From Actinotalea caeni (GTDB lineage Bacteria > Actinomycetota > Actinomycetes > Actinomycetales > Beutenbergiaceae): a DNA stretch of 64,000 nucleotides. This document shows, one piece after another, positions 56,660 to 64,000 of this stretch. How positions within the stretch are numbered: the first letter of the stretch is position 1; each line of letters opens with the position of its first letter. The position numbers were made by a program, and so were the translations under genes. The notes under the pieces were generated by a model. The model had not been told where the DNA came from. It was given only the letters and a program-made list of their open reading frames with translations, and ran no database searches. Location of the stretch: NCBI RefSeq assembly GCF_009733795.1, contig NZ_WNXX01000005.1, positions 62,001-126,000 of the forward strand, read 5' to 3'.

Positions 56660-57738
56660 CCACGGAGACGGCGCAGACGCAGCTCGTCAGCCACCCCTGG
56701 CAGCGCTGGGGCTGGCTCGCGGGCGGCGTCTGGCTGCTGTTCCTGGCCTTCCCGGTGACGACGATCCTCGAGCGCCACGCCGGCGGCGGGCAGCGCGCCC
56801 TGGGACTGGTGCTGGTGGCGTTGTTCGCGGTCGTCTACGCGCTCGGTTTCGTCCGGCTGTTCCGCTCGGACTACCCGGTACCCGGCGCCTGGCCGCTGCT
56901 GGTCGTGCTCGTCGCGCTGATCGGCGGCGTCGCGACCGTCATCGGGACCGACGCGATGGCCATGGCACCGTTCGCGGTCGCGTGGGTCGCGTGGTCGCAG
57001 CCGTGGCCGCGCGGCGGCTGGTACGCCGCGGGGCTCACGGCGCTGGGGCTGCTGGTGCTCGCGCTCGCGCCGGGCGACGACGGCGTCTACGTGCTCCCGC
57101 TGCTGCTCGTGCTCGGCTTCAGCGCGCTCATGCGGGTCTTCGACACCTTCACCGAGCGGCAGGCGGAGATCGGCGAGGCGCTGGCCGTCGTCGCCGAGCG
57201 CGAGCGGGTCGCGCGCGACGTCCACGACGTGCTGGGGCACTCGCTCACCGCGATCTCGGTCAAGGCCGAGCTGGCGAGCCGGATGCTCGAGGTGGACCAG
57301 ACGCGCGCCGCCCGCGAGCTCGCCGAGGTGCAGGAGCTCGCACGCGACGCGCTCGCCGAGATCCGCTCGACCGTCGCGGGGCTGCGGGCGACACGCATCG
57401 AGGACGAGCTCGAGACGGCGCGGGAGACCCTCACGGCCTCCGGGATCACGCCGGAGGTCGTCGGCGACCCGGACGACGTCGGCGTCGCGCAGCGGATCGT
57501 GCTCGCCTGGGCGGTCCGCGAGGCGGTCACGAACGTCATCCGGCACTCGCGCGCGAGCCGGTGCCGCATCGCGCTCGGGCCGCGCTCGCTCGTCGTCACC
57601 GACGACGGCGTCGGCGCCACCGGGCCCGAGGGCAACGGTCTGCGGGGCCTGCGCGAGCGCGTGAGCGCCTCGGGCGGGACCGTCACCTCCGGCCCCGGCC
57701 CGGACGGCCGGGGCCACGAGCTGCGGGTGGAGCTGTGA
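56656..57738 (+). CDS. Sensor histidine kinase (DesK/NarL family)
   Basis: A 360-residue kinase. Five membrane helices fill residues 18-155, without a large external domain, as in the membrane-fluidity sensor DesK. The HisKA_3 box is ERVARDVHDVLGHSL with phosphorylated His190. The ATPase domain has REAVTNVIRHSRASRC and the G boxes DDGVGATG and GNGLRGLRERV. The GTG start overlaps the permease stop (GTGA). It probably senses membrane state or the transporter. Confidence 0.95.
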   Translation: MTTETAQTQLVSHPWQRWGWLAGGVWLLFLAFPVTTILERHAGGGQRALGLVLVALFAVVYALGFVRLFRSDYPVPGAWPLLVVLVALIGGVATVIGTDAMAMAPFAVAWVAWSQPWPRGGWYAAGLTALGLLVLALAPGDDGVYVLPLLLVLGFSALMRVFDTFTERQAEIGEALAVVAERERVARDVHDVLGHSLTAISVKAELASRMLEVDQTRAARELAEVQELARDALAEIRSTVAGLRATRIEDELETARETLTASGITPEVVGDPDDVGVAQRIVLAWAVREAVTNVIRHSRASRCRIALGPRSLVVTDDGVGATGPEGNGLRGLRERVSASGGTVTSGPGPDGRGHELRVEL

Positions 57739-58379
57739 GCGCGCCGTCGACGCCGGACGGCGCGGGAGCCGGCGCGATCCGGGTGCTGCTCGCCGACGAC
57801 CAGGCCCTCGTGCGCGGCGCGCTCGCCGCGCTGCTCGCCCTCGAGCGCGACATCGAGGTGGTGGCCGAGGTCGGGCGCGGCGACGAGGTGGTCCCGGCCG
57901 CGCAGGCGAGCGGGCCCGACGTCTGCGTGCTCGACATCGAGATGCCGGGCGCCGACGGCATCGAGGCGACGGCGGCCGTCCGCCGCGCCCTGCCCGGCTG
58001 CCGGGTGCTGGTCGTGACGACCTTCGGCCGGCCCGGCTACCTCAAGCGGGCGCTCGCGGCCGGCGCGACCGGGTTCGTCGTCAAGGACACCCCCGCGCGC
58101 CAGCTGGCCGACGCCGTCCGGCGGGTCCACGCGGGGCTGCGGGTCATCGACCCCGCGCTCGCGGCGTCCTCGCTCGTCGAGGGCGACAACCCGCTGACCG
58201 AGCGCGAGCAGGACGTGCTGCGGCTCGCGCTCACCGGTGCCGCGGTGGCCGACATCGCGGGCGGTCTGCACCTGTCGCAGGGCACCGTCCGCAACTACCT
58301 GTCGTCGGCAATCGGCAAGACCGGCACCACCACGAGGTACGAGGCGGCGCGCGTGGCGCAGGAGCGCGGCTGGCTCTAG
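57735..58379 (+). CDS. LuxR/NarL-type response regulator
   Basis: A 214-residue regulator. The receiver has the acidic pair ADDQ at 20-22, phosphorylated Asp67 in VCVLDIEMPG, and KDTP with the conserved Lys. The LuxR helix-turn-helix is LTEREQDVLRLALTGAAVAD followed by LHLSQGTVRNYLSSAI. The GTG overlaps the kinase stop. It likely controls its own operon through the palindromes at 54885-54910. Confidence 0.95.
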   Translation: MSAPSTPDGAGAGAIRVLLADDQALVRGALAALLALERDIEVVAEVGRGDEVVPAAQASGPDVCVLDIEMPGADGIEATAAVRRALPGCRVLVVTTFGRPGYLKRALAAGATGFVVKDTPARQLADAVRRVHAGLRVIDPALAASSLVEGDNPLTEREQDVLRLALTGAAVADIAGGLHLSQGTVRNYLSSAIGKTGTTTRYEAARVAQERGWL

Positions 58380-58411
58380 CCCGACGACCGCCGCGCGCGG
58401 CTGTCGGCGGG

Positions 58412-58417
58412 TAGCGT
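58412..58417 (+). promoter_or_regulatory. -10 box for the GNAT gene, leaderless type
   Basis: TAGCGT ends six bases before the ATG at 58424. Confidence 0.4.
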
Positions 58418-58423
58418 CGGCGG

Positions 58424-58723
58424 ATGACCACGCTCCCCGGGCCGTCCGTCGCCGACAACGACAGCAAGCAGCGCTACGAGGCCACGCTCGCCGACGGCGA
58501 GGTCGCCGGCTACGCCGCCTACGAGCGCGCCGACGGCGTCACCACGTTCACGCACACGGTCGTCGAGCCGCAGCACGAGGGCAAGGGCATCGGGTCCGCG
58601 CTCGTGCGCGCGGCGCTCGAGGCGGAGCGGGCCGCCGGCCGCCGCATCGTGCCGCAGTGCTCGTTCGTGCGTGCCTTCGTCGAGCGCCACCCCGAGCACG
58701 CGGACCTCGTCGCGGGGTCCTGA
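58424..58723 (+). CDS. Small GNAT-type N-acetyltransferase (YjdJ-like)
   Basis: A 99-residue mini-GNAT of the PF14542 type. The acetyl-CoA loop is VVEPQHEGKGIGSALV at about residues 46-61, and the end FVRAFVERHPEHADLV is characteristic. The substrate is unknown; related proteins may act on small metabolites or amino groups. The stop lies in a hairpin shared with the convergent gene. Confidence 0.9.
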   Translation: MTTLPGPSVADNDSKQRYEATLADGEVAGYAAYERADGVTTFTHTVVEPQHEGKGIGSALVRAALEAERAAGRRIVPQCSFVRAFVERHPEHADLVAGS

Positions 58724-58737
58724 GCCCGGCCGCTCAG
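58720..58737. terminator. Palindrome across convergent stop codons
   Basis: CTGAGC-ccggcc-GCTCAG spans the TGA of the GNAT gene (58721-58723) and the TGA of the minus-strand lipoprotein gene (58734-58736). It is the same motif as at 9488-9504. No T-tract follows. Confidence 0.45.
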
Positions 58738-59477
58738 CCCTGCGGCACCGGCCGCAGGAGGCCGTGGACCACGACGTGCTCCGGCGCCAGCCAGGGCGCG
58801 ACGACCTCGTGCACCGCCGCGACGACGTCGTCGGAGGCGACCTCGACGGAGACCTCGAGGACGCCGTCGACGCCCGTGCCCGACCCGAGCACCTCGACGC
58901 CGGCGTCCTCGGAGTGCAGCGCCTCCTGGGCCGCCGCCGTGTCGGCGCGCGTCGGCACGTCGCGCTCGACGACGCACAGCCACCCCGGCCACACCCCGCG
59001 GAGCGCGGCGTGCGCGGCCTCGGCGTCGTGCCCGGAGGCGAGCACGACGTTGAGGGCCGACGAGCCGTCGGAGACGTAGGAGGTCGCGTAGCCGTCGAGC
59101 CCCTCGGCCGCGAGGAGGAGCGCGTCACGGGCCGCGAACCCTTCCTCGTCGTCGGGGTCGAACGACTCGTCGCCGCCGCGGTAGGGGTCGTCGCACAGCG
59201 CCGGGAACATCTCCTCGGCGCCGGGCTGCTCCGGCACCGCCCAGGCCGGCGGCTCGGCGGCGACCGGCTCGGTCAGCGTGAACGTCTCGCCGTCGTAGGT
59301 GCCGACCAGCCAGCCGGTGCCCCACGTCGTGCCCGACGCGCTCTGGGCGTCGGGGACCTCGTCCCAGTCGAGCCCCGCGACCGTCGGGCCGCCGCACTGC
59401 GGCGGGAAGGACTCCATGACACCGCCCAGGCACAGGACCGGGTCGTCCTCGCCCTGCTGCAGGACGGTCGCCTGCAC
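58734..59477 (-). CDS. Hypothetical protein, 3' part of a lipoprotein gene split by an in-frame TAG
   Basis: A 247-residue sequence if started at the GTG at 59477. It begins VQATVLQQGEDDPVLCLGGV, then FPPQCGGPTVAGLDWD, which is a domain common in actinobacterial lipoproteins; a second region of about 120 residues has no clear family. It lacks its own export signal. In the same frame just upstream, after one TAG, lies a complete lipoprotein signal peptide. The simplest reading is one lipoprotein gene (58734-59597) interrupted by a stop codon. The product may not be made, or may stay in the cytoplasm. Confidence 0.72.
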   Translation of the reverse strand: MQATVLQQGEDDPVLCLGGVMESFPPQCGGPTVAGLDWDEVPDAQSASGTTWGTGWLVGTYDGETFTLTEPVAAEPPAWAVPEQPGAEEMFPALCDDPYRGGDESFDPDDEEGFAARDALLLAAEGLDGYATSYVSDGSSALNVVLASGHDAEAAHAALRGVWPGWLCVVERDVPTRADTAAAQEALHSEDAGVEVLGSGTGVDGVLEVSVEVASDDVVAAVHEVVAPWLAPEHVVVHGLLRPVPQG

Positions 59478-59480
59478 GCC

Positions 59481-59597
59481 CTACTCCGTCGCGTCGTCGG
59501 TGCCGCCGTCGGCGGGTGCCGTGCCGGGCGCTCCTGCGCAACCGGCCACCACGGCCGCAGCGACACCGGACAGGACGACGAACCCCCGAGCTCTCAT
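59481..59597 (-). pseudogene. Lipoprotein signal-peptide fragment cut off by an in-frame TAG
   Basis: 38 codons. MRARGFVVLSGVAAAVVAGC is a typical lipoprotein signal with lipobox VAGC, followed by a linker APGTAPADGGTDDATE and then TAG. The downstream frame continues GVQATVLQQ without another stop. This fits a 287-residue lipoprotein with one nonsense codon. Replacing TAG by TAC would give Tyr. Confidence 0.7.
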
Positions 59598-59644
59598 GCC
59601 CGGTACGTGTGGCGGGAGCGGCGTGCGTTGCAGCCGTCTCGATC

Positions 59645-60487
59645 TCACGCCTCGCGCGTGATGCGGACCTCGACCGACTGCTCGGAGCGGCCGCCGCCGG
59701 AGTACACGCCCTTCAGCGGCGCGACGTCGCCGTACTCGCGGCCGCGGGCGACGACGACGTGGTGGTCGTCGGCCGGCGTGCGGTTGGTCGGGTCGAACCC
59801 GACCCAGTCCCCCACCCAGTACTCCACCCAGGCGTGCGACTCCCCCGACACCGGCACGCCCGGCTCCGACGCCGCCGCGAGCGGGTGCAGGTACCCGGAG
59901 ACGTAGCGCGCCGGGATGCCGACCGCACGGAGCGCGGCCGCGCCGAGGTGGGCGATGTCCTGGCAGACGCCCGTGCGTGCCTGCCACGCCTCGCTGGCGC
60001 GGGTGTGCACGCCGGTGACCCCGGGCACGTACTCGACCTCGTCGCGCACGCCGGTGAGGATCGCCGTCGCGGCCTCCGACGGCGTCCGGCCGCCGACGAG
60101 GTCGTGGGCCAGCTCGACCAGGTCGGGCGCGGGCTCGGTCACCGGCGTCGCGTCGAGCTGCTCGCACATCCGGTCGGCGGTCGCGGGGTCGCGCAGCACG
60201 TCCCAGCCGACCGGCTCGGCCGGCGGCGGCGTGGGCGAGACGTCGACGCGCGACTCGGCGAGCACGACCAGGCCCTCGTGCGGCGTCAGCACCTCGAAGG
60301 CGGTGACCTCGGTGCCCCAGTAGTCGGTGTAGGTCGACTGGTGGGTCGCCGGCGTCGCGGTGACGCGGGCGGCCAGCACGTTCTGGCGCGGCAGCTGGAG
60401 GGGCCGCATGCGCGCCTCGTTGTAGGACGCCGTCACGGTGCGGGCGTAGCTGAAGGTCGTGCGGTGCACGATGTGCAGCCGGGTCAC
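59645..60487 (-). CDS. Transglutaminase-like cysteine protease family protein
   Basis: A 280-residue protein: an N-terminal beta domain (Bact_transglu_N, LHIVHRTTFSYARTV) and a transglutaminase core. The triad is intact: Cys in RTGVCQDIAHLGAAALRAVG, His in ESHAWVEYW and Asp in GFDPTN. The GTG overlaps the alpha-E gene stop (GTGA). It forms a conserved trio with the alpha-E and circularly permuted ATP-grasp genes, a set predicted in the literature on ATP-grasp/amidoligase systems to make or remove peptide tags. No experimental role is known to me. Confidence 0.92.
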   Translation of the reverse strand: MTRLHIVHRTTFSYARTVTASYNEARMRPLQLPRQNVLAARVTATPATHQSTYTDYWGTEVTAFEVLTPHEGLVVLAESRVDVSPTPPPAEPVGWDVLRDPATADRMCEQLDATPVTEPAPDLVELAHDLVGGRTPSEAATAILTGVRDEVEYVPGVTGVHTRASEAWQARTGVCQDIAHLGAAALRAVGIPARYVSGYLHPLAAASEPGVPVSGESHAWVEYWVGDWVGFDPTNRTPADDHHVVVARGREYGDVAPLKGVYSGGGRSEQSVEVRITREA

Positions 60488-61410
60488 CACGGGTCTCCGA
60501 TCCAGTCGTCGGACACCCCGGAGGGGAAGTAGCGCAGCTTGATCGCGTCCGAGGCCTCCGAGCAGGCGCGCTGCACGTCGGCCATCTCCTCCGGCAGGTT
60601 GCCCAGCAGCTTGAGCATCGGTCGGTACTCCAGGCCGGACCGGATCCGGCCGAGCACGGTGCGGGCGTCCTCCTCGCCGCGGCGGCGGGCGCCGCGCTCG
60701 AGGGTCTCCAGGCAGGACTCCGCGCGCATGAGCGAGTACACGACCGAGCGCGGGAACGAGGGGTCGAGCAGCAGGAACTCGGCGGCGAGCCTGTCGGCCT
60801 CCCGGCCGCGGTAGGTGCGCAGGTAGGCCTCGTAGGCGCCGCACGAGCGGAGCATCGTCGTCCACCCGGGCGCCGCGCTGCCCGCGACCGCGCGGGTGGC
60901 GATGAGCCGGGCGGTCATGTCCGCGCGCTCGATCGAGCGGCCGAGCACGAGGAACTGGTGCGAGGCGTCGCGCGGGGTCGTCGCGTCGACGACGCCGCCG
61001 ACGAGCGCGGCGCGCTCGCGCACCCACGCGAAGAACTCCGGCGGTGTCCACCGGGTGGTGCGGCGCAGCGCGTTCCAGGTCGTGTTGAGGCCCTCCCACA
61101 GCTCGGAGGAGAGCACCTCACGGGCGCGGCGCGCGTTCTCGCGGGCCGCCGTCAGCGACCCCGCGATCGATCCGGGCGAGGTCCGGTCCCACGCGAGGGT
61201 GTCGAGCACGTCCTGCCGCGTGACGACGACGTCCTCGGCGGGCGCGGTGGCACCCATGACAGCGAGCAGCGAGCGGCACGCGAGGTCCTCCTCGACCCAG
61301 GGGTCCTCCAGCAGCAGCTGCAGGTGGGCGTCGAGGATGCGGGCGGTGTCGTCGGCCCGCTCGACGTAGCGGCCGATCCAGAACAGCGACTCGGCGATGC
61401 GCGAGAGCAT
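60484..61410 (-). CDS. Alpha-E domain protein
   Basis: A 308-residue all-helical protein of the alpha-E family. The start MLSRIAESLFWIGRYVERAD is the family hallmark, and RSIERADMTARLI repeats the ERAD motif in the second half. Its partner genes are the circularly permuted ATP-grasp upstream (one-base overlap) and the transglutaminase downstream (four-base overlap). Its biochemical role is unknown. Confidence 0.94.
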   Translation of the reverse strand: MLSRIAESLFWIGRYVERADDTARILDAHLQLLLEDPWVEEDLACRSLLAVMGATAPAEDVVVTRQDVLDTLAWDRTSPGSIAGSLTAARENARRAREVLSSELWEGLNTTWNALRRTTRWTPPEFFAWVRERAALVGGVVDATTPRDASHQFLVLGRSIERADMTARLIATRAVAGSAAPGWTTMLRSCGAYEAYLRTYRGREADRLAAEFLLLDPSFPRSVVYSLMRAESCLETLERGARRRGEEDARTVLGRIRSGLEYRPMLKLLGNLPEEMADVQRACSEASDAIKLRYFPSGVSDDWIGDPW

Positions 61411-62999
61411 CAGGCCTCACCGCCCGCTCGGGTCTGCTGCTGCTGCTCCTGCTGCGGGTGCTGGCCCTGCGCGGTGTCGTGCGGGTTGGTGTCCAGCGGC
61501 ACCCCCGTGACCGGCTGCGCCGCGGGCGGCTCGGCCGCCACGGTCGTGCGGCGTCGGCCGCTGCCGAGCACCCAGGTGTCCTTCGAGCCGCCGCCCTGCG
61601 AGGAGTTGACGACCAGCTGGCCCTCGGCGAGCGCGACGCGGGTCAGCCCGCCCGGCAGCACCCACACGTTCTCGCCGTCGTTGACGGCGAAGGGCCGCAG
61701 GTCGACGTGCCGCGGCCGCAGCGAGTCGCCCGCGAGCGTCGGCACCGTCGACAGCTGCACGACCGGCTGCGCGATCCAGCCGCGCGGGTCGGCGCGCAGC
61801 CGGGTGCGGGCGGCGTCGAGCTCCGCGCGGCTGGCGGCCGGGCCGATGATGATGCCCTTGCCGCCGGAACCGTCCACGGGCTTGACGACGAGCTCGGGCA
61901 GCCGGTCGAGCACCTCGGCCAGCGCCTCGGGCTCCTCGAGCCGCCACGTGTCGACGTTGGCGAGGATGGGCTCCTCGCCCAGGTAGTAGCGGATGAGGTC
62001 GGGCACGTAGGTGTAGACGAGCTTGTCGTCCGCGACGCCGTTGCCGACCATGTTCGCGATCGTCACCGTGCCGGCGCGCGCGGCGTTGATGAGCCCCGGG
62101 CAGCCCAGCAGCGAGTCGGGCCGGAACGCCACCGGGTCGAGGAACTCGTCGTCGACGCGGCGGTAGATGACGTCGACGCGGCGCCGACCCTCGGTCGTGC
62201 GCATGTAGACGCGGTCGCCCGCGCACACGAGGTCGCGGCCCTCGACGAGCTCGACCCCCATGAGACGCGCGAGCAGCGAGTGCTCGAAGTAGGCGGAGTT
62301 GTAGGCGCCCGGGGTCAGCACGACGACGACCGGGTCGTCGACGCCGGGCGGCGCGGCGGCCGTGAGCGCGGCGAGCAGCCGGCGCGGGTAGTCGGCGACC
62401 GGCCGGATCCGCATGCGCGAGAACAGCTCGGGGAACGACTGCGCCATCGCGCGGCGGTTGGAGAGCACGTAGGAGACGCCGCTCGGCACCCGCACGTTGT
62501 CCTCGAGCACGCGCCAGCCGTCGGCGCTGTCACGGATGACGTCGATGCCCGCGACGTGCACCCGCACCCCGTTGGCCGGGTGGATGCCCATCGCGGCCCG
62601 GTGGAAGTGCGCCGAGGAGAGGATCAGCCGGCGTGGCAGCACGCCGTCGGCGATGACCTTCTGCTCGCCGTAGACGTCGGCGAGCAGGGCCTCCAGCGCC
62701 CGCACCCGTTGGGCGATCCCGGGCGCGAGGTGGTCCCACTCGGCGCCGTCGAGGACGCGCGGCACCGCGTCGAGCGGGAACGGCCGCTCCTCTCCTCCGA
62801 TGTCGAACGTGACGCCCTGGTTGAGGTAGCTGCGGGCGAGCGCGTCGGCACGCAGCCGCAGCTCGTCGGCGTCGAGCGCACCCATCGTGCGGTGCACGTG
62901 CTGGTAGGGCGCGCGGATGCCGTCGGCGCCGTCCGGCTCGGGCCCCATCATCTCGTCCCAGGCGGCTCCGCGGGGGTAGCCCTCGAACAGATCCGCCAT
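61410..62999 (-). CDS. Circularly permuted ATP-grasp type 2 protein
   Basis: A 529-residue enzyme-like protein. Typical features are AWDEMMGP near the start, FDIGGEERPFPLDAVPR, VLEDNVRVPSGVSYVLSNRR, VVVLTPGAYNSAYFEHSLLA, and the ATP-binding VVKPVDGSGGKGIIIGPAA. The last 40 residues are a Gln/Pro/Thr-rich tail ending QQEQQQQTRAGGEA. It is predicted to ligate amino groups to carboxylates. The ATG at 62999 follows TAGGTT by seven bases and heads the three-gene operon. Confidence 0.94.
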   Translation of the reverse strand: MADLFEGYPRGAAWDEMMGPEPDGADGIRAPYQHVHRTMGALDADELRLRADALARSYLNQGVTFDIGGEERPFPLDAVPRVLDGAEWDHLAPGIAQRVRALEALLADVYGEQKVIADGVLPRRLILSSAHFHRAAMGIHPANGVRVHVAGIDVIRDSADGWRVLEDNVRVPSGVSYVLSNRRAMAQSFPELFSRMRIRPVADYPRRLLAALTAAAPPGVDDPVVVVLTPGAYNSAYFEHSLLARLMGVELVEGRDLVCAGDRVYMRTTEGRRRVDVIYRRVDDEFLDPVAFRPDSLLGCPGLINAARAGTVTIANMVGNGVADDKLVYTYVPDLIRYYLGEEPILANVDTWRLEEPEALAEVLDRLPELVVKPVDGSGGKGIIIGPAASRAELDAARTRLRADPRGWIAQPVVQLSTVPTLAGDSLRPRHVDLRPFAVNDGENVWVLPGGLTRVALAEGQLVVNSSQGGGSKDTWVLGSGRRRTTVAAEPPAAQPVTGVPLDTNPHDTAQGQHPQQEQQQQTRAGGEA

Positions 63000-63006
63000 G
63001 CCGACG

Positions 63007-63012
63007 AACCTA
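63007..63012 (-). promoter_or_regulatory. -10 box for the ATP-grasp operon, leaderless type
   Basis: TAGGTT on the minus strand ends seven bases before the ATG at 62999. Confidence 0.45.
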
Positions 63013-63058
63013 CCGCCCGCAGATGTCGTGCACGTGTCGTCGACGGGCCACGACCGCC

Positions 63059-63697
63059 TCAGCCCAGCTCGACACGCAGGGGCGGCTCGGTGGCCGCGAG
63101 CACCTCCTCGGTGGAGACGCCGGGGGCGAGCTCGCACAGCACCAGCCCGTCCGTCTCGACGTCGATCACCGCGAGGTCGGTGATCACCCGGTCGACGACG
63201 CCGCGACCGGTCAGCGGCAGCGAGCACTCGTGCACGATCTTCGGGCTGCCGTCCTTGGCGACGTGCTCCATCAGCACGATCACCCGCTGGGCGCCGTGCA
63301 CGAGGTCCATGGCACCGCCGGGGCCCTTGACCATCTTCCCGGGGATCATCCAGTTCGCCAGGTCTCCGCCGGCGGAGACCTGCATGCCGCCGAGGATCGC
63401 GGCGTCGATCTTGCCGCCGCGGATCATTGCGAAGCTGGTCGCGGAGTCGAAGAACGCCGCGCCCGGCAACGTCGTCACGGTCTCCTTGCCGGCGTTGATG
63501 AGGTCGGGGTCGACGGCGTCCTCGGTCGGGTACGGACCGACCCCGAGGATGCCGTTCTCCGACTGCAGCACGACCGTGACGCCGTCGGGCACGTGGTTGG
63601 GGATCAGCGTGGGCAGCCCGATGCCGAGGTTGACGTAGGAGCCGTCGGCGAGCTCGGCGGCCGCCCGCGCGGCCATCTCCTGCCTGGTCAGCGCCAC
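63059..63697 (-). CDS. 3-oxoacid CoA-transferase subunit B
   Basis: A 212-residue family I CoA-transferase beta subunit. The active-site Glu motif is [11 protein letters not shown] near residue 45, and the N-terminus has [35 protein letters not shown] is typical of succinyl-CoA:3-oxoacid transferases (ScoB). It moves CoA to acetoacetate or 3-oxoadipate; the acid cannot be chosen from sequence. The GTG start lies three bases after the subunit A stop. Confidence 0.94.
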   Translation of the reverse strand: MALTRQEMAARAAAELADGSYVNLGIGLPTLIPNHVPDGVTVVLQSENGILGVGPYPTEDAVDPDLINAGKETVTTLPGAAFFDSATSFAMIRGGKIDAAILGGMQVSAGGDLANWMIPGKMVKGPGGAMDLVHGAQRVIVLMEHVAKDGSPKIVHECSLPLTGRGVVDRVITDLAVIDVETDGLVLCELAPGVSTEEVLAATEPPLRVELG

Positions 63698-63700
63698 CGC

Positions 63701-64000
63701 TCAGCCCTCCCGTACCGTGCGGCGCTCGATCCGCTTCTCGACGTCGGTGCCCACCTCGACCACGCGGTGCACGAACACCCCGGGCAGGTGGACGTCGTCG
63801 GGCGGGATGTCGCCGGTCTCGACGAGCTCCTCGACCTCGGCGACGCACAGCCGGCCGGCCATCGCGGCGAGCGGGTTGAAGTTGCGCGCCGAGGCGTGGA
63901 AGACGAGGTTCCCGGCGCGGTCGCCGCGCCGGGCGTGCACCAGCGCGACGTCGCACGTGATCGCCTCCTCCAGCACGTACGGCTTGCCGTCGAAGGTGCG
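63701..64000 (-). CDS. 3-oxoacid CoA-transferase subunit A, C-terminal part (5' end outside window)
   Basis: The frame is open to the window edge and reads RTFDGKPYVLEEAI at its start. The last 100 residues of a family I alpha subunit are visible: ALVHARRGDRAGNLVF, then RNFNPLAAMAGRLCVAEVEE and PGVFVHRVV. It pairs with the following subunit B gene to form the heteromeric enzyme. The end is 13 residues of charged sequence (KRIERRTVREG). Confidence 0.93.
   Translation of the reverse strand, partial: RTFDGKPYVLEEAITCDVALVHARRGDRAGNLVFHASARNFNPLAAMAGRLCVAEVEELVETGDIPPDDVHLPGVFVHRVVEVGTDVEKRIERRTVREG

Overview
The window is about 64 kb of very GC-rich DNA. Nearly every gap between genes is short, GTG starts are common, and many genes are coupled through ATGA or GTGA overlaps. 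These traits and the gene families fit an actinobacterium (Actinomycetota). The core order lepA-hemW-hrcA-dnaJ-rsmE-phoH-ybeY-corC-era-leuA-recO-uppS, and families such as DUF3097, suggest Propionibacteriales, perhaps Nocardioidaceae; that placement is an inference. I see no tRNA, rRNA, CRISPR array, phage or insertion sequence, and no gene-free stretch longer than about 300 bases.

Layout from the left. Positions 1-3245 (+) are a zinc-uptake operon: znuA (end only), znuC, znuB, zur and a DedA/VTT-like membrane protein. Next come uppS-recO (-), a TetR gene (+) and leuA (-), which has a leucine-rich leader peptide upstream. A DGPF/YCII protein and its partner ECF sigma factor (+) follow. Positions 9501-26620 (-) form one tightly packed block: PP2C phosphatase, FHA protein, Ser/Thr kinase with an FnIII-like ectodomain, FHA-winged-helix protein, a 2078-residue anchored surface protein, MoxR AAA ATPase, DUF58 protein, a transglutaminase-like protein that has lost its catalytic triad, and a membrane/FHA protein split by an in-frame TAG. 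I read this as a phospho-regulated cell-surface system and the best candidate here for undescribed biology.

Positions 26694-32011 (-) carry a membrane alpha/beta hydrolase and era-corC-ybeY-phoH. Positions 32104-34904 (+) carry AraC, VOC and FAD-oxidoreductase genes, ending at an unusual direct-plus-inverted repeat array (34928-35125). Positions 35141-43943 (-) hold accessory genes: an ABC/FtsX transporter with its TetR, a CBM9-like protein, a fused asymmetric ABC exporter and a PMT-type glycosyltransferase. Positions 43978-46933 (-) are rsmE-dnaJ-hrcA with a CIRCE operator, divergent from a DUF3097 gene.

Positions 47919-53412 (-) contain two paralogous membrane proteins with Pro/Gly/Gln-rich tails, then hemW and lepA. 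A CueP-like lipoprotein (-) follows, then a small membrane protein and an ABC-2 transporter operon with a DesK/DesR-like two-component system (+) behind strong palindromes, and a small GNAT gene. The right end (-) has a lipoprotein also broken by an in-frame TAG, a transglutaminase/alpha-E/circularly permuted ATP-grasp trio, and the two subunits of a 3-oxoacid CoA-transferase, one cut by the window edge. Many genes show a -10-like hexamer 5-8 bases before the start codon, so leaderless transcripts are probably common in this genome.
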